Under the pieces are notes generated by a model. It saw nothing but the letters and a program-made list of their open reading frames with translations, made no database searches and was not told the DNA's origin. Shown here piece after piece: positions 1 to 9,154 of a stretch of DNA of 18,624 nucleotides (within the stretch, counting starts at the first letter, position 1; each line of letters starts with the position of its first letter). The position numbers were made by a program, and so were the translations under genes. The DNA comes from Siphonobacter sp047605205 (GTDB lineage Bacteria; Bacteroidota; Bacteroidia; Cytophagales; Spirosomataceae). Location: positions 1 to 18,624 of the forward strand of contig JASGGE010000073.1 of the NCBI GenBank assembly GCA_047605205.1, read 5' to 3'.

Positions 1-216
1 ATCCTTAATAGCGATTGTTAATTTTTGCTTATCAGGATTTTGGAACGTCAATTGAAAACGAAGTTGAGCATCCTGAGCCAATTGAGCATTGTAAGGGTTT
101 GATTTTGCAGCCGATTTGGCAACGGGTTCAGTAGCAGAGGCATTAACAGCCACACCACCAAGAGTTACTAACGTAACAAGAGCGATACGGAAAATTGAAT
201 TTATTTGATTTTTCAT
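1..216 (-). CDS. small secreted protein, 3' end cut by the window edge
   Basis: The reading frame starts at ATG 216 on the minus strand and stays open to position 1, so 72 codons are visible and the C-terminus is missing. The N-terminus is a clear Sec signal peptide: MKNQ, then a hydrophobic stretch (about residues 7-25, IFRIALVTLVTLGGVAV) ending near NASA at about 26-29. The mature part begins with a short Ala/Lys/Ser/Pro linker and continues into QLRFQLTFQNPDKQKLTIAIKD, which looks like the start of a small beta-sandwich. Cytophagales genomes commonly carry small secreted proteins of this general plan, but I cannot name a family. It is divergent from lutB, with a 347-bp shared intergenic region. 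Confidence 0.75.
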   Translation of the reverse strand, partial: MKNQINSIFRIALVTLVTLGGVAVNASATEPVAKSAAKSNPYNAQLAQDAQLRFQLTFQNPDKQKLTIAIKD

Positions 217-288
217 CAGAATGATTGATTTAAATGGGAATAATGCAAAAGACCTATTTTTGACTTTTCTCGGTATTTGTACGTCGTT

Positions 289-309
289 TGGTCAATACAA
301 AGTTGACCA
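289..309. repeat. perfect inverted repeat, candidate operator
   Basis: TGGTCAA at 289-295 and TTGACCA at 303-309 are exact reverse complements separated by 7 nt. The 21-bp symmetric layout suits binding by a dimeric regulator. Its centre is about 83 bp upstream of the start of the secreted-protein gene (216, -) and 265 bp upstream of lutB, so the minus-strand gene is the more likely target if it is an operator. The regulator is unknown. Confidence 0.4.
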
Positions 310-382
310 CGATTTGATTATGAGTCAATTACCTTATTACCCATATTGAAAAAATCCTTTTACGGTGCCACCCATATATTAG

Positions 383-445
383 AAAAGTACAATATTTATT
401 TTATAAGTACCGTAAGTTGTTCAAATAATACAACGTACTTTTTTT
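383..445 (+). repeat. overlapping hairpin arms followed by a T-run
   Basis: AAGTAC (405-410) plus GTTGT (416-420) pair with ACAAC (430-434) plus GTACTT (435-440), leaving a 9-nt loop and a 5-nt bulge; a T-run follows (to 445). An upstream arm AAAAGTAC (383-390) can pair instead with GTACTTTT (435-442). Two 5' arms competing for one 3' arm next to a T-run resembles an attenuator. The stems are AT-rich, however, and such pairings can arise by chance in this composition. Confidence 0.25.
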
Positions 446-526
446 GCATTTTTTAAATATTTTTTGTCCTGAACTAGTTTAAGTCAAATTTTTCAATAAA
501 TGGTGCAAATCTGAGTACGGGCAAAA

Positions 527-534
527 TACCTTTA
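527..534 (+). promoter_or_regulatory. putative lutBC promoter, -7 element
   Basis: TACCTTTA matches the Bacteroidota -7 consensus TAnnTTTG at 7 of 8 positions and would place the transcript start near 541, giving a leader of about 23 nt before the lutB ATG. An overlapping alternative, TTAGTTTG (532-539), also matches 7 of 8. No TTTG -33 element is seen at the expected distance, so this is weak. Confidence 0.3.
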
Positions 535-563
535 GTTTGTGTTTTCTTCCTACATGATGAGCC

Positions 564-1946
<1,383 letters not shown>

Positions 1947-1954
1947 AAACACCT

Positions 1955-2536
1955 ATGAGTCGTGAAAAGATATTGGGAGCCATCCGGCAAAATAAGCCCG
2001 ATCTCCTACCCTTACCTGCTCAGTTTAAGTTTGAATCGAATTACCCAGACCGGCTGACTCAATTTCAGCAGGTATTACAGGCCATCGGTGGAACTTCTGA
2101 ACTAGTACCTTCCCTGGAAGTAGTTTCCGAGCGAATAAACGCTCTGTTTCCTGGTATTCAGAATGTAGCTGTAACGATTCCTGAACTTAGCCATCTGGCG
2201 GACTTTAACCTTACTATATCAGATCCACACGAGTTAGCTTCTATCCAACTGGCCATCTTACCAGGTCGGTTTGGAGTAGCTGAAAACGGTGCGATCTGGT
2301 TTACCGAAAAGGAGATGCAACATCGGGTTCTACCTTTTATTACGCAATACCTGGCCATTGTTATCAAAGCTAATTCGATAGTTGAAAACATGCACCGTGC
2401 TTACGAGCAGATACACATCGACGAAACTGGCTTCGGAACATTCGTGGCGGGTCCATCCAAAACCGCCGACATTGAACAATCGCTGGTAGTAGGAGCACAC
2501 GGCCCAAGAAGCCTGATTGTTTTTATTATAGAATAG
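1955..2536 (+). CDS. lutC: LutC-type LUD-domain protein
   Basis: This is the smaller LUD-domain subunit of the L-lactate utilisation complex, 193 residues. The LUD fold is recognised from ENGAIWFTEKEM (110-121), then a hydrophobic strand (129-137, TQYLAIVIK), and from the C-terminal signature GPSKTADIE (166-174) followed by GAHGP (180-184) and a final strand SLIVFII. The N-terminal 60 residues are variable, as is usual for LutC. It lies 8 nt downstream of lutB and just upstream of a strong terminator, so it is the last gene of the operon. In known systems LutC acts with LutA and LutB; its exact biochemical role is less clear than that of the iron-sulfur subunits. Confidence 0.9.
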   Translation: MSREKILGAIRQNKPDLLPLPAQFKFESNYPDRLTQFQQVLQAIGGTSELVPSLEVVSERINALFPGIQNVAVTIPELSHLADFNLTISDPHELASIQLAILPGRFGVAENGAIWFTEKEMQHRVLPFITQYLAIVIKANSIVENMHRAYEQIHIDETGFGTFVAGPSKTADIEQSLVVGAHGPRSLIVFIIE

Positions 2537-2561
2537 AACTCGGGGCTATTTATTTATCATC

Positions 2562-2592
2562 AAAAGGGCAGTTTCCACTGCCCTTTTGTTTT
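2562..2592 (+). terminator. Rho-independent terminator of lutBC
   Basis: A perfect 10-bp stem, AAAAGGGCAG (2562-2571) with CTGCCCTTTT (2578-2587), encloses a 6-nt loop TTTCCA and is followed by GTTTT. It begins 25 nt after the lutC stop codon and isolates lutBC from the SusCD unit downstream. Confidence 0.85.
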
Positions 2593-2795
2593 ACTATTAT
2601 CTCATCTCAGCCCATATTAAAACAAGATTATAATGTCATATCAACGCATATTCTAATTTGAAAATATTCAATATTAAATTGTAATAAATTATTAATTTCA
2701 AAAATTAATATGCCATATTGTCTATATAACGAAACGAATATTTAATATTTATTAAATTTATATTAATTCAAGTATCCTTACCTTAATTAAAACTA

Positions 2796-5700
2796 ATGAG
2801 AAAACTTCTACTCGCAGCATTTCTTTTGCTGGGTACACTTACGTGCTTACAAGTGTACGCTCAAGACCGCGTGATAACTGGAAAAGTTACCGCCACCGAC
2901 GACGGATCTCCCATTCCGGGTATCAGTATCAGCATCAAAAACACCAATAAGGGAACCACTACTGACACTCAGGGAAACTATAGCATTTCGGTAGCCTCAG
3001 GAACTACATTGGTTTTTTCAGGAATAGGTCTGATAAAACAAGAGATTGTCATTGGCAATCATACCATACTAGACGTTCAGATGGCTCCCAACCAGGCCCT
3101 TCTGGATGAAGTTGTCGTAACAGCTCTGGGTGAAAAACGCGAAAAGAAAGCCCTTGGCTATTCCGTTCAGGAAGTAAAAGGAGACAACCTGACCTTTGCC
3201 AAGTCGCTTGATGTTAGCTCCTCATTAGCTGGTAAAATAGCTGGGGTACAATTATCAGGTTCAGCTTCTTCCAGCTTTGACAATGCCAACGTCATTATCC
3301 GTGGTATCAACACGTTGGCTCCAACCGTTAGCTCTACCAATGGTACTCCCAGTAGTTCTGGCCCTGCCAGTGGTGCGGGTTCTTTTGGATCTACCGGGAG
3401 TAATCCGTTGTACGTAGTGGACGGGACTATTACCGATCAGCAAAACGTTATTATGGATAATGTGGAAAATATCTCTGTTTTAAAGGGTGCTTCTGCAACG
3501 GCTTTGTATGGTAACCGTGCTGCTAACGGAGTTATCATGATTACGACCAAGAAAGGAACTCGTAAAGCCAAATCACAAATTCAGCTTAACCTGGGGGCTG
3601 CCTTCGAGAATATCAGCGTCATGCCCAAGTATCAAAATGAATATGCTGGGGGTTATACTTCTTCCTATACATCAATGAATGCATTAGGAACAGGGTATAT
3701 GGACTCTGAAGGCTTTTACCTTTTCAGATATGACCCTTCCGTTCACCCTTCTTCCTGGTCAAGTTTTGACGGACAACGTATTCTCGAATATGGTGCAGAT
3801 GAAAGCTGGGGGCCTAAAATGAACGGGCAGGAATATCGGGCATACTGGTCATGGTATGAAGGGGATGATTTCGGAAAGACAACTCCTCTGGTTGCTCAGC
3901 CTAACAACGTTAAGAATTTCTTCCGGACTGGGGTTAACCTTAACAACAGTATTTCATTTAATGGTGGTGGCGAAGCCTATCAGTACAACCTGACTTATGC
4001 AAATCAGCACCGGACGTTGACTTTACCGAATGCCTACCGCGATCAGCATCAAATTGGGTTTTCAGGCAATTATGATGTTAGTAAACGCCTGACTGTTTCC
4101 ACTGATTTAACGTTAACCAGAAGCTACACGAAAGGCCAGCCGGTAGAAGCCTATAACAGCTCAGGATTAAACGTAACCCAAAACTTTAACCAATGGTTTC
4201 AACGTCAGTTAGATCTGGATCGTCTGAAAAATTACCGTACCGCAGACGGCTCTATCATGTCCTGGAACATTGGAGATCCGAATGGTACGGGAGATCTCTC
4301 TGCTATTCAAACACACCAATACTGGGATAGCCCCTGGTTTGTAACAAATGAAAACTACGGTACCTATTCAAGAAACCGCCTAACGGGTAACCTGGGCTTG
4401 AAATATCACATTAATGATATCTTTAATATTACGGGATATGCTCGCTTAAGTACTAACAACGGTGATGGTGATTTCCGTATCGCTAGTGGCGGTTTGGAGC
4501 AACCCTATTACTCTCTGTATTACCTGTATGACAATGAAATGAACTATGAGGCAAACCTGAACTTTAAAAAGAATTTCGGTGATTTCTCATTAACTGGTTT
4601 TGTAGGAGCTAATGCCCGAAGAAACCGGTATCAATACCTGTTCAATCAGACTCAGGGTGGTTTATCTTCTCCTAATTATTTTGATATCGCTGCTTCGATT
4701 GCCCGTCCTATCACGGTTCGTACGGTCAATAACAAAGACGTAAACAGTGTCTACGGAAAAGCTTCACTTGGGTATAAGAACTTCCTTTACTTGGACGCTA
4801 CTCTACGTAATGACTGGTCATCAGCACTTCCTGTCGATAATAACTCCTATCTGTATCCGTCTGTTTCTGGTAGTTTTGTTTACTCCGAATTGCTAAAAGG
4901 CACGAACTTATCGACCATTTTGCCTTATGCAAAAGTTAGAGCCTCATACGCTCAGGTTGGTTCTGATCTCAACTTTAACCAAGTCTACACGGCTATCACT
5001 AATGGTTCGCTATATGATGGCAACCCTTCAGTAGAAGTTGGTAATCAATACCGTACCGGAACCGTAAAACCTGCCCTGACTAAATCATGGGAAGTTGGCT
5101 CCGAATTCAAATTATTCAACAAATTGGGTGTTGACTTTGCTTATTATCAGGATAATAATACTAACCAAATTCTTAGCCTTGATGTATCTACTACATCGGG
5201 TTATTCATCAGCTCAGGTTAATGCAGGTAGTGTAAAACGGAAGGGTTGGGAATTAAGCCTTTCAGGAACGCCTGTTTCTATCGGTAAATTCAGATGGGAC
5301 GTAACGATCAACCTAGCCCGCAACGTCACCATGATTGACGCTCTTTACGAAGGTCTGGGAACTTATACCTATGCAAGTAGCGGAGACATTCGGGTAGAAG
5401 CCCGTGTTGGCGAAAAATGGGGTAATGTATATGGCCGTAAGTGGGTAACTAATGATGCCGGGCTGCCCGTTTTCTCTTCCACGAACGGAACCGTATCGTA
5501 CACCACTCAAAATTATCTGGGTAACATTCAGCCCGACTTAACGGGCGGTACCTATAATACACTGCATTACGGCAACTTTGATCTGTCTTTCTCACTCGAC
5601 TTCCAGAAGGGTGGTATGTTCTACTCCCTTACTAAACTATACAATGTCGGAACGGGGCTATCCTACTACACAACCGGGGTAAATGATCTGGGTAATGATA

Positions 5701-6074
5701 TCCGGGACTTCCCCTCAAATGGCGGCGGTGTGCGAATGGATGGTATCTATAATGAAAATCCGCTCACGGTGTATGTTCCTGCCCGACGGTTCTATTACAC
5801 CAACTACGCCCGTAACAGTGCGAATGTGCTGATTGATGCCTCTTACTTAAAATTGCGTGAAGTTCGTTTTGGCTATTCCATTCCTTCTGGCATTACCAAT
5901 CGCCTGGGCATTGCTCATGCCAATTTTGGTATTACGGTAAACAACGCCTGGCTCATTGCTTCGCCTGCTAAAAAATGGGGACTTGATCCGTCTGAAATCG
6001 AAAACTACTGGTATGAAGGTGGCCAGTTATCAGCTACCCGGACAATCGGTTTCAACTTAAAACTTACGCTTTAA
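2796..6074 (+). CDS. SusC/RagA-family TonB-dependent outer-membrane receptor
   Basis: A large (1092-residue) TonB-dependent transporter of the SusC/RagA family, which forms the outer-membrane channel of Bacteroidota nutrient-uptake complexes. The signal peptide spans about 1-23 and ends VYAQ. A carboxypeptidase-D-like regulatory domain follows (about 26-98; ITGKVTATDDGSPIPG), then DEVVVTALG (104-112) leading into the plug. Family hallmarks in the plug are NPLYVVDG (203-210), ISVLKGASATALYG (226-239) and AANGVIMITTKKG (242-254). The remainder is the 22-strand barrel. An unusual feature is a Ser/Gly/Thr-rich segment of about 27 residues (176-202) inserted between IIRGINTLA and NPLYVVDG, where family members are usually short. 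The partner SusD-like gene starts 11 nt after its stop. No glycosidase, protease, sigma or anti-sigma gene lies beside it, so the substrate cannot be inferred. Confidence 0.95.
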   Translation: MRKLLLAAFLLLGTLTCLQVYAQDRVITGKVTATDDGSPIPGISISIKNTNKGTTTDTQGNYSISVASGTTLVFSGIGLIKQEIVIGNHTILDVQMAPNQALLDEVVVTALGEKREKKALGYSVQEVKGDNLTFAKSLDVSSSLAGKIAGVQLSGSASSSFDNANVIIRGINTLAPTVSSTNGTPSSSGPASGAGSFGSTGSNPLYVVDGTITDQQNVIMDNVENISVLKGASATALYGNRAANGVIMITTKKGTRKAKSQIQLNLGAAFENISVMPKYQNEYAGGYTSSYTSMNALGTGYMDSEGFYLFRYDPSVHPSSWSSFDGQRILEYGADESWGPKMNGQEYRAYWSWYEGDDFGKTTPLVAQPNNVKNFFRTGVNLNNSISFNGGGEAYQYNLTYANQHRTLTLPNAYRDQHQIGFSGNYDVSKRLTVSTDLTLTRSYTKGQPVEAYNSSGLNVTQNFNQWFQRQLDLDRLKNYRTADGSIMSWNIGDPNGTGDLSAIQTHQYWDSPWFVTNENYGTYSRNRLTGNLGLKYHINDIFNITGYARLSTNNGDGDFRIASGGLEQPYYSLYYLYDNEMNYEANLNFKKNFGDFSLTGFVGANARRNRYQYLFNQTQGGLSSPNYFDIAASIARPITVRTVNNKDVNSVYGKASLGYKNFLYLDATLRNDWSSALPVDNNSYLYPSVSGSFVYSELLKGTNLSTILPYAKVRASYAQVGSDLNFNQVYTAITNGSLYDGNPSVEVGNQYRTGTVKPALTKSWEVGSEFKLFNKLGVDFAYYQDNNTNQILSLDVSTTSGYSSAQVNAGSVKRKGWELSLSGTPVSIGKFRWDVTINLARNVTMIDALYEGLGTYTYASSGDIRVEARVGEKWGNVYGRKWVTNDAGLPVFSSTNGTVSYTTQNYLGNIQPDLTGGTYNTLHYGNFDLSFSLDFQKGGMFYSLTKLYNVGTGLSYYTTGVNDLGNDIRDFPSNGGGVRMDGIYNENPLTVYVPARRFYYTNYARNSANVLIDASYLKLREVRFGYSIPSGITNRLGIAHANFGITVNNAWLIASPAKKWGLDPSEIENYWYEGGQLSATRTIGFNLKLTL

Positions 6075-6085
6075 TTCCATAGAAG

Positions 6086-7525
6086 ATGAAAAGACTTTTC
6101 AATAAACTAAGTATTCTTAGCTTACTGGTGGTGGGTTTTGCCTGTAAGCCAGGAGAATTTGGGGATACCAACGTAGATCCAACCCAAGTTTCTTCCGCTA
6201 CAACCAAAGCGTTGTTGACTAATACCTTACAAAGTTTACCTGGTACTTTTTTCAGTAATAACCACGCAAACTTTTACGTACAGTATCTTTCAGAAGGCCC
6301 CTATCCTGGCTCATCTCTATACTCTACCGTAAACTTCGATTGGGGTGGCTATTACTATGGCCCACTAGAAAACCTTCAGGCGATTATTGACTATAATGAA
6401 GCCGGTGCAAGCAATGCCGATGAAGGTGAGAATGGTTCTAAAAACAATCAGTTGGCCGTTGCTCACATTCTGAAAGCCTATTATTTCTGGTGGCTGACGG
6501 ATCGATACGGTGACCTGCCTTACTCAGAAGCTCTTCAGGGTTCAGAAAATTATAGCCCTGCTTACGATTCTCAACAAGAGCTCTACTATGCACTTTTTAC
6601 GGAATTGGAAGAAGGCGTAGCCTTAATTAATACTTCCGAACAGGGAGTATCCGGTGATATTCTGTTCGATGGAGACATGACCATGTGGCTGAAATTTGCG
6701 AATACAACTCGTTTATATATGTCTCTACGACTCATTAAAAATGATTTTGAAAAAGGCAAAACTGAATTTAATGAAGCCTTATCAGCCGGAGTATTGACTA
6801 GCCAGGATGACAATATGTTCTATCAATACATTGCCAGTGATCCCAACAATTACAACCCCTGGTATAGTAATTATACTGTTTCTGCCCGAAATGATTACGC
6901 AATCAGCACAACTATGACTGATTACATGCAGCCTTTGGATGACCCACGTTTGCCCATCTATGGAGAAGTACTTTCAAGTGGAAGTGTACGCGGTCTTACC
7001 TACGGATCGTCTGCGGCCCGTAACATTCCAACCGTATATAGCCGTATTGGTGATTATTTCAGAGAAGCCGGCTCACCAGCGGCACTGTATACATATCCTC
7101 AGCTATTGTTTGTTATGGCTGAAGCAGCCAAGGTAGGTTATATTGATGGCGGAGATACGGTTGCTGAAGAGTACTACAACCAGGCTATCAAGGAATCCTT
7201 CACAATGTATGATGTTTTCGATCAGACTACTTACGATACTTACATAGCTAACAGTACGGTTGCATACGCATCAGGCACTGGCCTCCAGCAAATTATAACT
7301 CAAAAATGGGTACATCAGTATCTGAATGGGTATGAAGCCTGGGCCGACTGGAGAAGAACGGGATACCCAACACTGACTCCTGCTGCTGATGGTTCTATCT
7401 CCTCTATTCCAAGAAGACAGGGGTATCCAACCACCGAATCATCACTAAATTCAACGCATTATAAAGAAGCAGTAGCCCGCCAGGGAGCCGATGCCCTGAC
7501 AACCCAAATCTGGTGGGACAAATAA
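6086..7525 (+). CDS. SusD/RagB-family nutrient-binding outer-membrane lipoprotein
   Basis: This is the surface lipoprotein lid of the SusC/SusD complex, 479 residues. It has a lipoprotein signal peptide with a lipobox ending VGFAC, so Cys20 is the predicted acylated residue. The mature N-terminus KPGEFGDTNVDPTQ resembles the start of the SusD-like group exemplified by Pfam PF12771. Alpha-helical repeat-like segments follow, including AVAHILKAYYFWWLTDRYGD and the C-terminal WVHQYLNGYEAWADWRRTGYP, which are typical of the family. It lies 11 nt downstream of the SusC gene, which is the standard order, and ends 27 nt before a strong terminator. The pair therefore forms a self-contained two-gene operon. 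The ligand is not predictable from the sequence. Confidence 0.93.
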   Translation: MKRLFNKLSILSLLVVGFACKPGEFGDTNVDPTQVSSATTKALLTNTLQSLPGTFFSNNHANFYVQYLSEGPYPGSSLYSTVNFDWGGYYYGPLENLQAIIDYNEAGASNADEGENGSKNNQLAVAHILKAYYFWWLTDRYGDLPYSEALQGSENYSPAYDSQQELYYALFTELEEGVALINTSEQGVSGDILFDGDMTMWLKFANTTRLYMSLRLIKNDFEKGKTEFNEALSAGVLTSQDDNMFYQYIASDPNNYNPWYSNYTVSARNDYAISTTMTDYMQPLDDPRLPIYGEVLSSGSVRGLTYGSSAARNIPTVYSRIGDYFREAGSPAALYTYPQLLFVMAEAAKVGYIDGGDTVAEEYYNQAIKESFTMYDVFDQTTYDTYIANSTVAYASGTGLQQIITQKWVHQYLNGYEAWADWRRTGYPTLTPAADGSISSIPRRQGYPTTESSLNSTHYKEAVARQGADALTTQIWWDK

Positions 7526-7552
7526 ACCAGGAATGCTCTTTTCCATTTCCTG

Positions 7553-7589
7553 AACAGCAAAGCCGGGCAATGCCCGGCTTTGCTGTTTT
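7553..7589 (+). terminator. Rho-independent terminator after susCD
   Basis: A perfect 16-bp GC-rich stem (7553-7568 with 7572-7587) encloses a 3-nt loop AAT and is followed by TT(TT)CC. It lies between the convergent SusD-like gene and the OMP85-type gene. The T-run is on the plus strand. On the minus strand the tail is only TT, so termination of the opposite gene here is possible but weaker. Confidence 0.85.
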
Positions 7590-7616
7590 CCATATAACTG
7601 TTCCTTTCAGTTATAC

Positions 7617-9008
7617 CTAAAACTCCCTCACCAGATTAAATCGTACCCCTCCTACCCCATCTTTCGTAAAGGCATAATGTACGTGTAGTACCGCATTATA
7701 AAAAGTTACTACGTCAACCCCAAAACCATAGCCAAGTAACAGGCGGTTTGCAAAATAGCTATTGTTTAGGTTCGCATACTGATTCCAGACCCGCCCTCCA
7801 TCCAGAAAAATGTTCGGATAAATACCAATTGGAACGGTATTAAACTGACGTACCTTACGAAGCGGCTTCAGAAACACTTTTCCTTCGTAAAGTTGATACC
7901 GCAGGGTATTTCGTATGTAGAGATAATGCTGTCCGTCAATGGTATACAGTTCATATCCCCGAATCAAATCATTCAGATACCCTAGCCCTCGTGTTTGTAG
8001 AAAGGGCTGCCTTTGCGGTAAAGATGTTTTTCCTTCGCTTGTTAAGCTATAAAACCACTTTTTTCCTAAAGGCCGATAACGAGAGTAATTAAGCGTAACA
8101 TCCGTCAGATTAATATCATCAGACGGTAGTATGCCATAGCGGTTCGCGAAAAACCCTACATAAAATCCCCATAACGGATACTGAGCTTTATCCCGAAAAT
8201 CATAACTATAGCCATAAGAAAGCAGGAAATACCGCTGCTTTTCTCTACCCTTCAGAAAATAATTTGGATTTAGCTGAGCAATCGTATCAGCAATAGCATG
8301 CGAAGCATAACGTAATTCCAGCGTTTGAAAATCATAAAAATGGTTCCGTCGACGCAGAATCACGTTTGTATAAAACCGCTCTCGTAATAAATTATCACTT
8401 CGTAGATAAACCAGCTTATCGTGATCGGTACGGTAGGGCAGGTTTTTAGTAGTGTTGTAAGAAGCCCCAAACGTAAGACCAAGTTTCTGCTTGCGATCGA
8501 TATAAGGAATTCGATAGGAAAAATCGAAATAACGGGCAAAGCCAAACTCAACATTTACCCGCAACTGCTCCGCTCTTCCCCGAAAATTATAATGCCGGAG
8601 GTTAATCCCGTATACCGTCCGGCTCAGGTCATGGTTACGATCATACCACCACTCGCTAAAATTCCGGTCGGCCAGCTGAAAAATCGGAAATCCCAGAATA
8701 TACCACTGCTCACGAAGATCGAACTCTACAATAGCCTGACGCTCATCCTGCATTTTCACCTGAGTATCAACCGTTACGAAGAGATTCGTATTGAAAACTT
8801 TACGGCGATTTTTCTCGATTCGTTCCTGAATAAAAGCTGTTCTTAGGGTATCTCCTTCTTTAAAATCTAATTCGCGGCGTAAAATAAATTCTTTGGTCTG
8901 ATGGTTGCCTACAAAACGTACCTCCTGAACAATCACATATCCAGAATCAACAGCAACAGGGTTAATAATCTGACAATGAGCTAGTAAGCTTAAAATTGAA
9001 AGCACCAT
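7617..9008 (-). CDS. single-POTRA BamA/TamA-like (D15 surface antigen) outer-membrane barrel protein
   Basis: A 463-residue protein of the Omp85/D15 superfamily. A short hydrophobic N-terminus (about 1-20) is the likely signal peptide. One POTRA-like domain follows (about 25-101): VQEVRFVGNHQTKEFILRRE, GDTLRTAFIQERIEKNRRKV, then NTNLFVTVDTQV. Residues 105-463 are a Bam-type beta-barrel with alternating aromatic strands, ending in the strand GGVRFNLVREF with a C-terminal Phe. BamA has five POTRAs, so this is a short relative; whether it inserts proteins or exports something is unknown. I chose ATG 9008 because a perfect TAnnTTTG promoter element (9034-9027) overlaps the only longer option, a TTG at 9029. 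The TTG form would add seven residues with a basic n-region, so it is not excluded. Confidence 0.85.
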   Translation of the reverse strand: MVLSILSLLAHCQIINPVAVDSGYVIVQEVRFVGNHQTKEFILRRELDFKEGDTLRTAFIQERIEKNRRKVFNTNLFVTVDTQVKMQDERQAIVEFDLREQWYILGFPIFQLADRNFSEWWYDRNHDLSRTVYGINLRHYNFRGRAEQLRVNVEFGFARYFDFSYRIPYIDRKQKLGLTFGASYNTTKNLPYRTDHDKLVYLRSDNLLRERFYTNVILRRRNHFYDFQTLELRYASHAIADTIAQLNPNYFLKGREKQRYFLLSYGYSYDFRDKAQYPLWGFYVGFFANRYGILPSDDINLTDVTLNYSRYRPLGKKWFYSLTSEGKTSLPQRQPFLQTRGLGYLNDLIRGYELYTIDGQHYLYIRNTLRYQLYEGKVFLKPLRKVRQFNTVPIGIYPNIFLDGGRVWNQYANLNNSYFANRLLLGYGFGVDVVTFYNAVLHVHYAFTKDGVGGVRFNLVREF

Positions 9009-9026
9009 ACGGGGTTTATCACATAC

Positions 9027-9034
9027 CAAAAGTA
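9027..9034 (-). promoter_or_regulatory. putative -7 promoter element for the POTRA/barrel gene
   Basis: Read on the minus strand this is TACTTTTG, a perfect TAnnTTTG match, 18 nt upstream of ATG 9008. Transcription would begin around 9020, which excludes the upstream TTG as start codon. The -33 position carries no clear TTTG. Confidence 0.4.
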
Positions 9035-9084
9035 TTGAATTCAGGGCGTAACATCTTCCTTATGTAGGTATAAGCAACGTTGTT

Positions 9085-9111
9085 TTGAATTTTTTACGCA
9101 AAAAAATTCAA
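9085..9111. repeat. perfect AT-rich inverted repeat
   Basis: TTGAATTTTTT (9085-9095) and AAAAAATTCAA (9101-9111) are exact complements with the 5-nt spacer ACGCA. It lies between the two divergent promoter motifs, so it could be an operator or a cruciform-prone element. The T-run is on the wrong side for a terminator on either strand. Confidence 0.4.
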
Positions 9112-9118
9112 CTATTTC

Positions 9119-9149
9119 TTTACATTTTTCAATATCGCTATTATTTTTG
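9119..9149 (+). promoter_or_regulatory. putative promoter of the candidate small RNA
   Basis: TATTTTTG (9142-9149) is a perfect TAnnTTTG -7 element. TTTA at 9119-9122 is a 3-of-4 match to the -33 TTTG with a 19-nt spacer, which is within the normal range. The predicted start, about 9153-9157, coincides with the first base of the first hairpin downstream. Confidence 0.45.
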
Positions 9150-9154
9150 CAAAA

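Larger units (their letters stand above)
217..563. other. divergent intergenic region upstream of lutB, AT-rich
   Basis: No convincing gene is present. The region holds a perfect 7-bp inverted repeat (289-309) and a cluster of competing inverted repeats ending in a T-run (383-445), both listed separately. Two plus-strand matches to the Bacteroidota -7 element occur. TATTTTTG at 255-262 is a perfect TAnnTTTG match, and TACCTTTA at 527-534 matches 7 of 8 positions and lies about 30 nt before the lutB start. Neither has a convincing TTTG -33 element at the usual spacing. If the 255 promoter were used, lutB would have a leader of roughly 295 nt containing both repeat structures. Confidence 0.6.

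Noticed and set aside
8421..8846. 141-codon open frame antisense to the POTRA/barrel gene
   Set aside because: Shadow of a well-supported barrel gene; composition is not protein-like and there is no promoter or terminator for it.
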